A stretch of DNA of 37,219 nt, taken from positions 1-37,219 of the forward strand of contig CANPMT010000028.1 of NCBI GenBank assembly GCA_947575235.1. The letters run 5' to 3'. The first letter of the stretch is position 1, and the number at the start of each line of letters is the position of its first letter. A program made the position numbers and the translations under genes. The DNA is from an uncultured Porphyromonadaceae bacterium (GTDB lineage Bacteria; Bacteroidota; Bacteroidia; Bacteroidales; Muribaculaceae). Positions 1 to 8,821 of the stretch are shown piece by piece. A model generated the notes under the pieces. It made no database searches and was not told where the DNA came from. It saw nothing but the letters and a program-made list of their open reading frames with translations.

Positions 1-177
1 GATGGTATTTTTTGAGGTTATACTTAAACGATTGACTATAAGTAACCGTCGATTGTTTATAGAGGAGCTGGATAGTTTCCTATCCGTTTGGGATTGCTAA
101 TTTACACATTATTCCGGAATCTACCAAGAATTTTGGTAATTTTGCATATGTTTTACAACATATTTTTCATCTCGCAC
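1..177. other. Intergenic left edge downstream of batE
   Basis: No gene is supported here. The stretch is AT-rich and follows the batE stop codon. It holds a hairpin with a 6-bp stem at 70-85 (GAAA loop when read on the minus strand), a weak inverted repeat at 122-138, and an AT-rich 7-bp stem at 146-163 followed on the plus strand by five T. A match to the Bacteroidetes -7 box (TAATTTTG) lies on the plus strand at 137-144, without a clear -33 partner. One of these hairpins may end the bat operon, but none is a convincing terminator. Confidence 0.4.
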
Positions 178-984
178 TCAGATGGTCTCCATGTCGGACG
201 CGGGTATCCACCCGATGTAGTCGGAATTGAGACGCACCTTATACCAGGTGACGGTGCCCTCGGCGTCGGCCTCCTCGCTGAGGATGCGAACTTCGGTTCC
301 CTTTGTTAAAACGTGCGCGTTGTCGCTTTTGTTCTCTTTGCCGGGCTCGGTGAGCAAACTTACCTTGAAGGCGGTAACTACACCGGTGTCGCGGCTGGAG
401 GCATGACGCGCCGCCATGATGGCGAAGCTCACGAATATTACGGAGAGCAACAGGCAACTGAACCCGCCGAAGAAGCCGATTTTCCGCGCGAGCACGTTGC
501 GCGAGAAGATGTAGGTGGCCAGGGCGGCCACGAAGAGTATGAAGGCGACGGCGCCCCACACGGCCCAGCTGTCTGACGAGGTGTCTTCGGCAAGCGACTT
601 ATGGACCGACTGGAAGAAGGAGGGCTCGTCGACGGTCACTTTGTAGCGCTTACCCTTCTGCTCGGCTTTGTTGGCATCCTCGACACGGCTCTGAAGATAG
701 CGGATGTTGGCGTTGAGCTCCGGAAGGTCGGGATTGATGCGGCGCGCGCGCTGCCAGTAGAGCATGGCGTTGCCATAGTCACCCTCCTGATAGCAGGCGT
801 TGCCGAGATTGTAGAGAAGTTCGGGCGAGGAGCCGTCGGTCTCAAGCAGCTGCCGCCACAGGGAGATGGCCGTGACGTATTCCTTGGCGTTGTAGGCCGA
901 GTCGGCCTGCTCGGCAAGCCCGGCACGCCCGGGAAGTATGGTCAGCAGCAGGAGGCTGATGAGTATCGTTATCTTATTTTTCAT
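178..984 (-). CDS. batE: BatE: TPR and SH3-like membrane protein
   Basis: This is the last gene of the bat operon, 268 aa from the chosen start. A signal peptide (residues 1 to about 23) leads into TPR-like helices at about 25-105 (LLYNLGNACYQEGDYGNAM). Two membrane segments follow at about 140-160 and 172-192, then a C-terminal bacterial SH3-like domain ending in WYKVRLNSDYIGWIPASD. I chose the Met at 984, not the longer frame from 1020, because MKNKITILISLLLL is a proper signal sequence and the start overlaps the batD stop by 11 bases, as expected for translational coupling. Bat proteins form an inner-membrane/periplasmic complex linked to aerotolerance and stress resistance in Bacteroides and Leptospira. 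The exact role of BatE is not known. Confidence 0.88.
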   Translation of the reverse strand: MKNKITILISLLLLTILPGRAGLAEQADSAYNAKEYVTAISLWRQLLETDGSSPELLYNLGNACYQEGDYGNAMLYWQRARRINPDLPELNANIRYLQSRVEDANKAEQKGKRYKVTVDEPSFFQSVHKSLAEDTSSDSWAVWGAVAFILFVAALATYIFSRNVLARKIGFFGGFSCLLLSVIFVSFAIMAARHASSRDTGVVTAFKVSLLTEPGKENKSDNAHVLTKGTEVRILSEEADAEGTVTWYKVRLNSDYIGWIPASDMETI

Positions 985-2821
985 TTGCCGGTGTCTTTTT
1001 CTGTTTGAATGATTCCTCAAGACTGTTGATTACCTCTACCCCTTCGTCGTAGACGGGCTGCATGTTACCCTTCTGTGCGGCGGGGGCGTATTTGGCAAAC
1101 TCGCACTCGTCAAGCAGCGCGATCATGCGGCTCACGACGTCGGCGGGTATGGCGGCCTCCTCAAGTTTGCCGCTCACATTCTCGCGGGTAAGCTCGGAGG
1201 TGGGCATCTTGAGTTTGTCGCCGAGATAGCCCCAGAGGGCGGCGAGCATCTCGTCGTAGAAGCGGTCGGCCTCGTTACGCTTCATGCAGGTGGCCGCCTT
1301 GCGCAGACGCATTCGGGCCATCTTGTTGGCCTTGCGGCTCTTGACGGCAAGAAGGTCGGCGTTGGCCTTGATATAGGCCCGGTAGTAGATAACTGCGCCG
1401 AGGAGTATGAGCACGGGCACAATATAGAGGAGCCAGTAGAGGAGGGTGCGCACGTAGGGCACGTGTTCCTGACTGAGCTGACCCTGCTCAACAGGGAGAA
1501 GCTTGGGATTGAACGACATCATGCCGCGGGTCTGCGACTTGGCAGAACCGGTACCCTTCCCTACCGAGATCTCGTAGCCCCGGGCGGTGGAGGTCTCGTA
1601 GCGGCCTGAGGCGGGGTTGAAGTAAACCAGCTCCACATCGGGTATGCGGAAGGTTCCGGCCTCGAGGGGCATGAAGGAGTAGTCGAAACGGGCTGTGCCG
1701 CTCACGTTGCTCTTGCCGACATTGGCGTTGACCTCGGGTGTGGGGCTGTATACCTCGAGCTGTGAGGGATAGAGCGCGTTGAGGTCGGGCAACTTCACAT
1801 ATTTGAGGTTGCCGGTGCCTGATACGGTGTAGACTATCGAGGCAGCCTGGTTGCTCAGGAAGGTCTGGGCGGGGAGCGAGGATTCTATCTTGAACTGTCC
1901 CACACCACCCGAGAAGTTGGCGGGCTGGGGCGTGGGGAGGGGTTTCACGTTGATCTTGAGATCGTTGGGGGTGACGTTGAGCTGAAGGGGCTTGGCCACC
2001 GACATGTTACCCCAGAAGGGATCGTGATAGTATTCGCGCTCATCCACGCTGACGGTGTAGGTGTTGCCGAGCACCTTGAGCTCACCCTTCATCTGGGGGA
2101 AGATGATGTAGCGGGCTATGATGGCTGTGGCGTAGGTCTTTCCGCCGTAGGTCTCGTAATTGAGCGACGTGGAGATATCTTTCGACTCCTCCACCACAAA
2201 CCCCTCGAACTTCGGGGCTGATGTGGCGCCGATGAATTTTATGGCATCGTAGGTAGTGTAAAGTTTTACGGTATACACCAGCGCCTGCTGCTCGTAGGCG
2301 GATGAACTTGACACCTCGGCCTTAAGGAAGAGGTTGCCGTCACCTTTGCCGATAAACTTCGGACCGGTGGATGAATCATGACGGTCGGCCGGGGTCCGGG
2401 CGTTGCCGGAGGGGGCGCCGGGCTGCTGGGCGGCCGCCGCAGCGCCGATCGAGTAGTTTACGGTGTTGCTCTTGGTGCCACCCACCGCCACCGGACCGAA
2501 GGTGAAGTTACCCTCCTTCTCGGCCCGCAGTGTAAGGGTGTAGGTATAGCTGAACGACTGGGTGGTCTTGCCGTTGACACTCGTGAAACTCGACGACTGG
2601 CCTGTGCGGTCGAAATACATCACCTTGGCGCCGGGCACTGAGGCGGGTTTCTCGGGAGCGGCATCGGTGTTCTGCACCTCGTATGAGATGTAGAAGAGGT
2701 CGCCGACCCCGATGGCACGCCGGCCACGCGGGTTATGCACGCTCAGATGCACGGCCGCACCCCAGACGCTCATCCCTGTGATGACCAGCATCAACAGAAG
2801 CAATATGTTTCTTTTCTTCAT
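974..2821 (-). CDS. batD: BatD (oxygen-tolerance family)
   Basis: A 615-aa protein with a signal peptide (MKKRNILLLLMLVITGMSVWG). A long periplasmic region of Ig-like beta domains contains typical BatD phrases (VGDLFYISYEVQNT near residue 40, FTFGPVAVGG near 105). One membrane segment lies at about 455-480 (LLYWLLYIVPVLILLGAVIYY), followed by a basic helical cytoplasmic tail with a FYDEMLAALWGYLGDKL motif. Length and topology fit the family. It starts 15 bp after batC ends and overlaps batE. The large periplasmic part suggests a scaffold for the VWA proteins BatA and BatB, which is inference from family architecture. Confidence 0.92.
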   Translation of the reverse strand: MKKRNILLLLMLVITGMSVWGAAVHLSVHNPRGRRAIGVGDLFYISYEVQNTDAAPEKPASVPGAKVMYFDRTGQSSSFTSVNGKTTQSFSYTYTLTLRAEKEGNFTFGPVAVGGTKSNTVNYSIGAAAAAQQPGAPSGNARTPADRHDSSTGPKFIGKGDGNLFLKAEVSSSSAYEQQALVYTVKLYTTYDAIKFIGATSAPKFEGFVVEESKDISTSLNYETYGGKTYATAIIARYIIFPQMKGELKVLGNTYTVSVDEREYYHDPFWGNMSVAKPLQLNVTPNDLKINVKPLPTPQPANFSGGVGQFKIESSLPAQTFLSNQAASIVYTVSGTGNLKYVKLPDLNALYPSQLEVYSPTPEVNANVGKSNVSGTARFDYSFMPLEAGTFRIPDVELVYFNPASGRYETSTARGYEISVGKGTGSAKSQTRGMMSFNPKLLPVEQGQLSQEHVPYVRTLLYWLLYIVPVLILLGAVIYYRAYIKANADLLAVKSRKANKMARMRLRKAATCMKRNEADRFYDEMLAALWGYLGDKLKMPTSELTRENVSGKLEEAAIPADVVSRMIALLDECEFAKYAPAAQKGNMQPVYDEGVEVINSLEESFKQKKTPANEK

Positions 2822-2836
2822 TGACTCAAAAATTAA

Positions 2837-3613
2837 TCACCAGTTTTTGGTTGAACGGTTGCGCCCGCTGCTCTTCTCACCGTTGTTGCCGGTGCCAACG
2901 CGGGCGCGGGTCTGGTTCTCCTTATTCTCCATAGCCTTCAGAATCTGGTCGGCAGTCTGCTGGTTGATGTCGTTCTGCTGCTGTTGCTGCTGGTCCTGGT
3001 TCTGTGGCTGCTGTTGTTGCTGGTCCTGGTTCTGCTGCTGTTGCTGCTGATCCTGGTTCTGGTCCTGGTTCTGGTCCTGTTTATCCTCTTTATTGTCATC
3101 CTTGTTGTCGTCCTGGTCCTGCAGCTTGAGCTGGGTTATGCGCAAGTTGCGGCGGGCGGCGTTATCCTCGGGATTGAGGCGCAGGGCCTGCTTGTAGTAG
3201 TTAAGAGCCGAGGAATAGTCTTCTGAATTGAAGGCCACGTTCCCCAAGTTGTAGTTGGCACGTGAGGCCAAGTCAGGTTTCTCGCTACCCATCTTCGACA
3301 CCTGCTCCATGGCCTGGACACCCCTCTGGAGCATATCCTTGGCCGCCTGGGTGGTGTCGGAGGGGTTGGAGCCGAGGCGTATCTGCGACAACCCTAAGTT
3401 GTAGCGTCCGGCCACAGATGAGGGGTTCTCGCGGAGAGCCTCCTGATATTTCTGCATCGCGGCGCGGTATTTACCTGAGTTATAGAGTTTGTTACCCTCG
3501 GTTATGGCGTTACGCTCATTCCTTGTGGATGACGGCTGCTGCGCCGTGGCCACGGGGGTGACGGCGAGCCATGACATGAGCAACAGGAATGCTATCTTGA
3601 GTGTATGTTTCAT
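2837..3613 (-). CDS. batC: BatC: TPR protein with Gln/Asn/Asp-rich tail
   Basis: A 258-aa secreted or membrane-tethered TPR protein. A signal peptide (residues 1-24, ending near VATAQQ) is followed by TPR units at about 36-70 and 112-155 (ANYNLGNVAFNSEDYSSALNYYKQAL). From about residue 165 to 220 the chain is almost only Q, N, D and K, with runs of five or six Gln, and it ends in a basic tail. The start codon overlaps the batB stop by 4 bases, so translation is probably coupled. TPRs suggest a protein-docking role among Bat proteins. The low-complexity tail is unusually pure and may be disordered. Confidence 0.9.
   Translation of the reverse strand: MKHTLKIAFLLLMSWLAVTPVATAQQPSSTRNERNAITEGNKLYNSGKYRAAMQKYQEALRENPSSVAGRYNLGLSQIRLGSNPSDTTQAAKDMLQRGVQAMEQVSKMGSEKPDLASRANYNLGNVAFNSEDYSSALNYYKQALRLNPEDNAARRNLRITQLKLQDQDDNKDDNKEDKQDQNQDQNQDQQQQQQNQDQQQQQPQNQDQQQQQQNDINQQTADQILKAMENKENQTRARVGTGNNGEKSSGRNRSTKNW
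2975..3110 (-). repeat. Imperfect CAG/CAA-AAC-GAC repeat coding the BatC Q/N/D tract
   Basis: On the coding (minus) strand the segment is made of CAG/CAA runs separated by AACCAGGACCAG-type blocks. It codes three approximate copies of a unit like NQDQQQQQ and then NQDQNQDQ. All of it is in frame in batC. Such microsatellite-like DNA can change copy number by slippage; every unit is a multiple of three bases, so the frame would be kept. Confidence 0.75.
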
Positions 3614-4659
3614 CTCTTCTCCTCCTTTTTAAAGAAAGTGATTTTATCAAGCCATCCGATCTTGCGGTCGAGCACGAAGATATCGAGCACCAGGAGAATC
3701 AGGGCTATCCATACGAATATCGGGAAGAGCTCGTCATGCACGGCTGAGAAGCTCGATTCGAGGGCGGTCTTCTTCACGGTGTCGAGCTGCTTGTCGAGCT
3801 CGTTGAGGGCGTCGTTGTTGGAGGCGTTGACGTAGATACCCTTTCCGGCCTTGGCTATCTCCGTGGCCAGGTCTTCGTTGAGCGCGGTGCGCACCGGCTC
3901 GCCGGTGGTGGGGTCGATCAGATAACCGCCGTTCTTCAGGGGTATGGGCACGGGGGTTGTGGAGCCGAGTCCCACAACGTCAAGCTGTATGCCGTTGCGG
4001 GCGGCAGCCTTGGCGGCGTCCATCACGCTCTGCTGGTCCTCGAGATCCTCGGCGTCGGTGATAAGGATGATGGCCTTGCCAATCTTCTTATCCTCGCTGA
4101 ATGACTTGGTGGCCATGTCGATGGCTGCCGTGATGTCGGTGCCCTGGTTGGCTATCTGCGAGGGGTCGATCGAGTTGAGAAACATCTTGGCCGAGACGTA
4201 ATCGCTCGTCACCGGAATGAGGGTGTAGGCGTCGCCGGCGTAGACAATCAGACCCACGCGGTCGTTGTCGAGACGGTTTATGAGTTTCTCGAGGGTAAGC
4301 TTGGCCGTACGCATACGGTCGATACCCTTCTCGTCGGCTGTGGAGGAGGCGAGCATCGAGTTACTGGCATCAACGGCTATTACAACCTCGATACCCTCCT
4401 TGACGGTCTTCTCATCCTTGACGCCACCCCACGGACGGGCGAAGGCTATTATAATGAGAGCCAAGGCAAGGAGCTGCAGCGTTATCTTGATCGGCGGTTT
4501 ATAGGGCGACACCTCCGGCATAAGCGGGGCGAGCACCTTGAGATTGCCGAACTTCTGAAGGTTTTTCCTGCGCGCGTAACGTCCCCACGCGTAGAGCAGC
4601 AGGAACGCCGGCACGAGGAGTAGCCAGAGCAGATAGGCGGTATGTGCGAAACTAAACAT
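3610..4659 (-). CDS. batB: BatB: VWA-domain membrane protein
   Basis: A 349-aa protein with two N-terminal membrane segments (about 8-25 and 60-76), a von Willebrand factor A domain at about 90-290, and a C-terminal membrane helix at about 312-332 (LFPIFVWIALILLVLDIFVLD). The MIDAS metal-binding motif DxSxS is intact (D97-A-S-N-S101 in IAVDASNSM), and the later TDITAAIDMA and ITDAEDLED supply the other coordinating residues. It lies 32 bp after batA and overlaps batC by 4 bp. BatB homologues are partners of BatA in the aerotolerance complex. Confidence 0.93.
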   Translation of the reverse strand: MFSFAHTAYLLWLLLVPAFLLLYAWGRYARRKNLQKFGNLKVLAPLMPEVSPYKPPIKITLQLLALALIIIAFARPWGGVKDEKTVKEGIEVVIAVDASNSMLASSTADEKGIDRMRTAKLTLEKLINRLDNDRVGLIVYAGDAYTLIPVTSDYVSAKMFLNSIDPSQIANQGTDITAAIDMATKSFSEDKKIGKAIILITDAEDLEDQQSVMDAAKAAARNGIQLDVVGLGSTTPVPIPLKNGGYLIDPTTGEPVRTALNEDLATEIAKAGKGIYVNASNNDALNELDKQLDTVKKTALESSFSAVHDELFPIFVWIALILLVLDIFVLDRKIGWLDKITFFKKEEKR

Positions 4660-4691
4660 CTTCAGTCGTTATTTTTTCATTATGGAATTCA

Positions 4692-5669
4692 TTAAGGAAT
4701 TCGGCGGAGTATGGTGTGGCGCATCAGCAGACAGGCGCAGAGGGCGCACATAGCCACGAGCACCCACGGCATGAAGTTCTCGTCGGTGGTGGTGAACTTG
4801 TCGACGTCGAGCACGGTCTTCTCAAGATTGTCAATCTCCTCAAACACCTGGCTGAGCATCTTCTCGTCGGTGGCGCGGAAGTAGCGTCCCCCGGTGACGG
4901 AGGCTATCTGCTTTAGCGACTGCTCATCTATCTTGGTCTCCATCGTGGTGGTGGAGAAGCCATAGGGGTCGGTGATCTGTATGGTGCCGTTGGTGCCCAC
5001 GCCGATGGTGTAGACCTTTATACCCTTCTGCTTGGCTATCTGCGCAGCCGTTGAGGGGGGCACGTCGCCGGCATTGTTGGTGCCGTCGGTGAGCAGGATG
5101 ATGCTCTTTGACTTGGCCTGGCCTGACGTGATGCGGTTGATGGCGCTCGTGAGACCGTCGCCGATGGCGGTGCCGTCGTTAAGGTCGCCCATCTCAACCT
5201 GGCGGATGGCGTTCATCAGCGCGGCACGGTCGTTGGTGAGGGGCATGAGCGAGAGTGATTCACCGGCAAACACCACCAGACCCATATTGTCGTTGGCCCG
5301 CTGGTTGACAAACTTTGTGGCCACCTCCTTGGCGGCTGCGAAACGTGTGGGCTTGAAGTCTTTGGCCGACATACTCCCGGAGATGTCGAGCGCCAGCACG
5401 ATATCCGTACCCTCTATGCGCGAGGTGCGCATATGGTCATGGGTCTGCGGACGGCAGAGAGCCACAATCAACGCCCCTATGGCCACAAGCTGAAGCACAA
5501 AGCAGGCGTGCATCGCTATAACCTTCCACGACATGGGGAGTTTGGCGAAGGGTGACACGGTGGAGATACCCACCGAAGGATTGGCGTTGCGGTGTTTCCA
5601 CACATACCACGCTATCAGGGGTATGTAGATAAGGAAGAGCCATAGAAGCCCGGGATGTTTGAGCATCAT
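4692..5669 (-). CDS. batA: BatA: VWA-domain membrane protein
   Basis: A 325-aa VWA protein with the same layout as BatB: two N-terminal membrane helices (about 6-24 and 50-72), a VWA domain with an intact MIDAS motif (D95-I-S-G-S99), TDGTNNAGDVPP near 195, and a last membrane helix near 300-318 (WVLVAMCALCACLLM). It overlaps the upstream BatD-like gene by 4 bp and precedes batB by 32 bp. Two VWA proteins in tandem behind moxR is the diagnostic order of the Bacteroides bat operon. Confidence 0.93.
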   Translation of the reverse strand: MMLKHPGLLWLFLIYIPLIAWYVWKHRNANPSVGISTVSPFAKLPMSWKVIAMHACFVLQLVAIGALIVALCRPQTHDHMRTSRIEGTDIVLALDISGSMSAKDFKPTRFAAAKEVATKFVNQRANDNMGLVVFAGESLSLMPLTNDRAALMNAIRQVEMGDLNDGTAIGDGLTSAINRITSGQAKSKSIILLTDGTNNAGDVPPSTAAQIAKQKGIKVYTIGVGTNGTIQITDPYGFSTTTMETKIDEQSLKQIASVTGGRYFRATDEKMLSQVFEEIDNLEKTVLDVDKFTTTDENFMPWVLVAMCALCACLLMRHTILRRIP

Positions 5670-6679
5670 GCGCCACCCCCTTTCTTACCTTTGGGAGCGG
5701 CACCCTCAGGGGCAGCGGCGCCCTCAGCCGGAACAGCCGGAACGGGCTTGGTCTCCTCGACAAACTTCACGGCATTCTCATAAGCCTCGATATTGTCGGC
5801 GGGGAGGGGACGCACCTTGGCGAACTTCACGAAGTCGGCCACGCTGAGAATCTGGCGCACATATTCGCGCTTATCCTTGACATCGCTGTTGTAGAGATGG
5901 TCCATAATCTCGCGTGAGGTCATCTCCATGGCGTTGATGCCGAAGCGGCGGTCGAGATATATACGGAGAATCTCGGTGAGGCGGGTAAAGTATTCCTTCT
6001 CCAGACCCTGTTCCCAGAGATTTTTCGATTTAAGCTGGCGCAGGTCGCGCATGGCCACCTCGTAAGGTGTGGGCTCGGGCTTCTTCTTGAGCACGGTACC
6101 CTCCTTGCGGTAGCGGCGCATGGCCCAGATGAAGACACCGATGGCGAGAAGCACAATCAGTATCACCCACCAGAAATCGTAAAGCCAGTTCGGCACGGCG
6201 TCAAACACCGACTTATTCTCCGGCTCCGCCACCTTGGCGAATCCCGCTATGGGGTCATCGGCCGTAACCTTCACAGGCACCACGTTGAGGGTGAGCGCGT
6301 TTGAACGCGCGCTGTCGCTCTGCGAGACATAGACGAATTCCGGCAGACGGAACGTGCCGGAATCGAATGCCTGCAGAGGCACCTGATAATTGATCTGGAT
6401 GCGGTTGGAACCGAGTTCAACCGTATCCGCCTTATACGAGGTGCGAAGCTCTATGCTGTCGCCGCACACTCCCACATAACCCCTCGCGGGGTCGGCGTTG
6501 CGGAACATCACGAAACCGCCCGGCTTACCTTTATCCTGCACCACCTCTAAGTTGAGTGTGGTGAGATTGCCCATCAGCAGGTTAACCGAGTCGAGCTTGG
6601 CTGTCACCGACACCTTGCCGGCCTGCGCGGCAAAGCTGCACAGGCACACGACTAAGAGCAGTATATTCTTTAACTTCAT
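5666..6679 (-). CDS. BatD-like single-pass membrane protein of the bat operon
   Basis: A 337-aa protein with a signal peptide (MKLKNILLLVVCLCSFAAQA), an Ig-like periplasmic domain (about 22-150), one membrane helix at about 170-188 (WWVILIVLLAIGVFIWAM) and a cytoplasmic helical domain (EYFTRLTEILRIYLDRRFG). It ends in an Ala/Pro/Gly-rich basic tail. The order of parts repeats that of BatD on a smaller scale, so it may be a second BatD-type subunit. It sits between the DUF58 gene and batA and overlaps the batA start by 4 bp. I know no established gene symbol. Its conserved position points to a role in the same complex. Confidence 0.82.
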   Translation of the reverse strand: MKLKNILLLVVCLCSFAAQAGKVSVTAKLDSVNLLMGNLTTLNLEVVQDKGKPGGFVMFRNADPARGYVGVCGDSIELRTSYKADTVELGSNRIQINYQVPLQAFDSGTFRLPEFVYVSQSDSARSNALTLNVVPVKVTADDPIAGFAKVAEPENKSVFDAVPNWLYDFWWVILIVLLAIGVFIWAMRRYRKEGTVLKKKPEPTPYEVAMRDLRQLKSKNLWEQGLEKEYFTRLTEILRIYLDRRFGINAMEMTSREIMDHLYNSDVKDKREYVRQILSVADFVKFAKVRPLPADNIEAYENAVKFVEETKPVPAVPAEGAAAPEGAAPKGKKGGGA

Positions 6680-6753
6680 TAATTTTCCTCTTTATTACTT
6701 TTCACACCTTTTTACGGGCTTCTTTACGGGCTTCAGGCTCACATGCGGGCCGC

Positions 6754-7629
6754 TCAGCGGGCCGAACGGTTGCGGAAGAGGGCCAGCAGAGCCTTCACAT
6801 AATCCTCGTCGGTTGTCACGGAGGCAAGGTCTACACCGCAGCGCCCGGTCACTGACGAGAGCTTCTGCTGGCGGTCGTACCATGCCTTGTCGTAGGCCTT
6901 GCGGACGGCCGCCGACGAGGTGTCGATCCAGCGGTCGGCCCCGGTCTCCATGTCGCGCACCCTCACCAGACCCACATCGGGGAGCTTCGAGTCGCGACGG
7001 TCATACACCTGTATGGCGGCCAGGTCATGCTTGCGGTTGGCTATCGACATACTGGAGAAGTAGTCATGATTGTCGATGAAGTCGCTCAGCAGGAATGCCG
7101 TGCAGCGTTTCTTCAGCGCGTTGGTCATGAATTTCAGGGCCACGTCGATATCTGTGCCTCGGCTCTGCGGCTGCATGTCGATTATCTCGCGGATTATAAG
7201 AAGGATATGTTTCTTACCCTTCTTCGGGGGGATAAATTTCTCTATACGGTCGCTGAAGAAGATCACACCCACCTTGTCGTTGTTCTGAATCGACGAGAAG
7301 GCCAAGGTGGCGGCTATCTCGGCTATCACCTCCTTCTTCTCATCGCCGGCCGCCCCGAAATCGGAACTGCCGCTAACGTCGATCAGGAGCATCATGGTGA
7401 GCTCGCGCTCCTCCTCATACACCTTCACGTAGGGTTTGTTCTGACGGGCGGTGACGTTCCAGTCGATGTCGCGTATGTCGTCGCCGGGCTGATATTCCCT
7501 CACCTCGGAGAATATCACTCCCCTACCCTTGAAGGCTGTGTGATATTCACCCGCGAATATGTTCTGGCTCAATCCGCGGGTCTTTATCTCTATTTTCCTT
7601 ACTTTCTGAAGCAGTTCTTTTGCGTCCAT
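6754..7629 (-). CDS. DUF58 / VWA-like protein
   Basis: A 291-aa soluble protein of the DUF58 family. The family signature is GDDIRDIDWNVTAR (about residues 49-62), and a VWA-like MIDAS motif follows (D84-V-S-G-S88). The C-terminal half is also typical (LLSDFIDNHDYF and AYDKAWYDRQQKL). It starts 20 bp after moxR ends. MoxR ATPases with DUF58 and VWA partners are seen as a chaperone pair acting on metal-dependent or envelope complexes. The function here is inferred from this context. Confidence 0.9.
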   Translation of the reverse strand: MDAKELLQKVRKIEIKTRGLSQNIFAGEYHTAFKGRGVIFSEVREYQPGDDIRDIDWNVTARQNKPYVKVYEEERELTMMLLIDVSGSSDFGAAGDEKKEVIAEIAATLAFSSIQNNDKVGVIFFSDRIEKFIPPKKGKKHILLIIREIIDMQPQSRGTDIDVALKFMTNALKKRCTAFLLSDFIDNHDYFSSMSIANRKHDLAAIQVYDRRDSKLPDVGLVRVRDMETGADRWIDTSSAAVRKAYDKAWYDRQQKLSSVTGRCGVDLASVTTDEDYVKALLALFRNRSAR

Positions 7630-7649
7630 TCAATTTTTTTTGTACGTTG

Positions 7650-8645
<996 letters not shown>

Positions 8646-8681
8646 ATAATATCTTTATGTTTTATATTTTCAAATATCTGA

Positions 8682-8707
8682 CGTGAAGCCGCCTTGACGG
8701 CCTCACG
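8682..8707 (-). other. Hairpin in the moxR leader
   Basis: Read as minus-strand RNA, CGUGAGGCCG pairs with CGGCUUCACG around a 6-base loop. The only non-Watson-Crick pair is a G-U wobble, so the 10-bp stem is closed in RNA. No T-tract follows, and the hairpin lies downstream of the candidate -7 box, so it is more likely part of the moxR 5' leader than the thiL terminator. Confidence 0.5.
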
Positions 8708-8732
8708 CCACAGGTGTGGAATTTTTCAATTG

Positions 8733-8740
8733 CAAAAATA
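8733..8740 (-). promoter_or_regulatory. Candidate -7 box for the moxR-bat operon
   Basis: On the minus strand the sequence is TATTTTTG, a match to the Bacteroidetes -7 consensus TAnnTTTG, in a very AT-rich gap. No clear TTTG -33 box is at the usual 19-20 bp distance. The moxR start codon is about 90 bp downstream. Confidence 0.45.
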
Positions 8741-8821
8741 GTATTTATTAACTTAAAAAATTCCATTCTTTCTGTTAAATAATCTTCAAGGCATTTAAAC
8801 CTTATTAAAACTGTCAATTTT

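Noticed and set aside
2984..3226. Leu/Val-rich frame antisense to batC
   Set aside because: It is the reverse reading of the Gln-rich tract of a well-supported gene.
6709..6735. Duplicated TTTACGGGCTTC in the gap after the DUF58 gene
   Set aside because: Only two short copies, with no structure or link to a known element.
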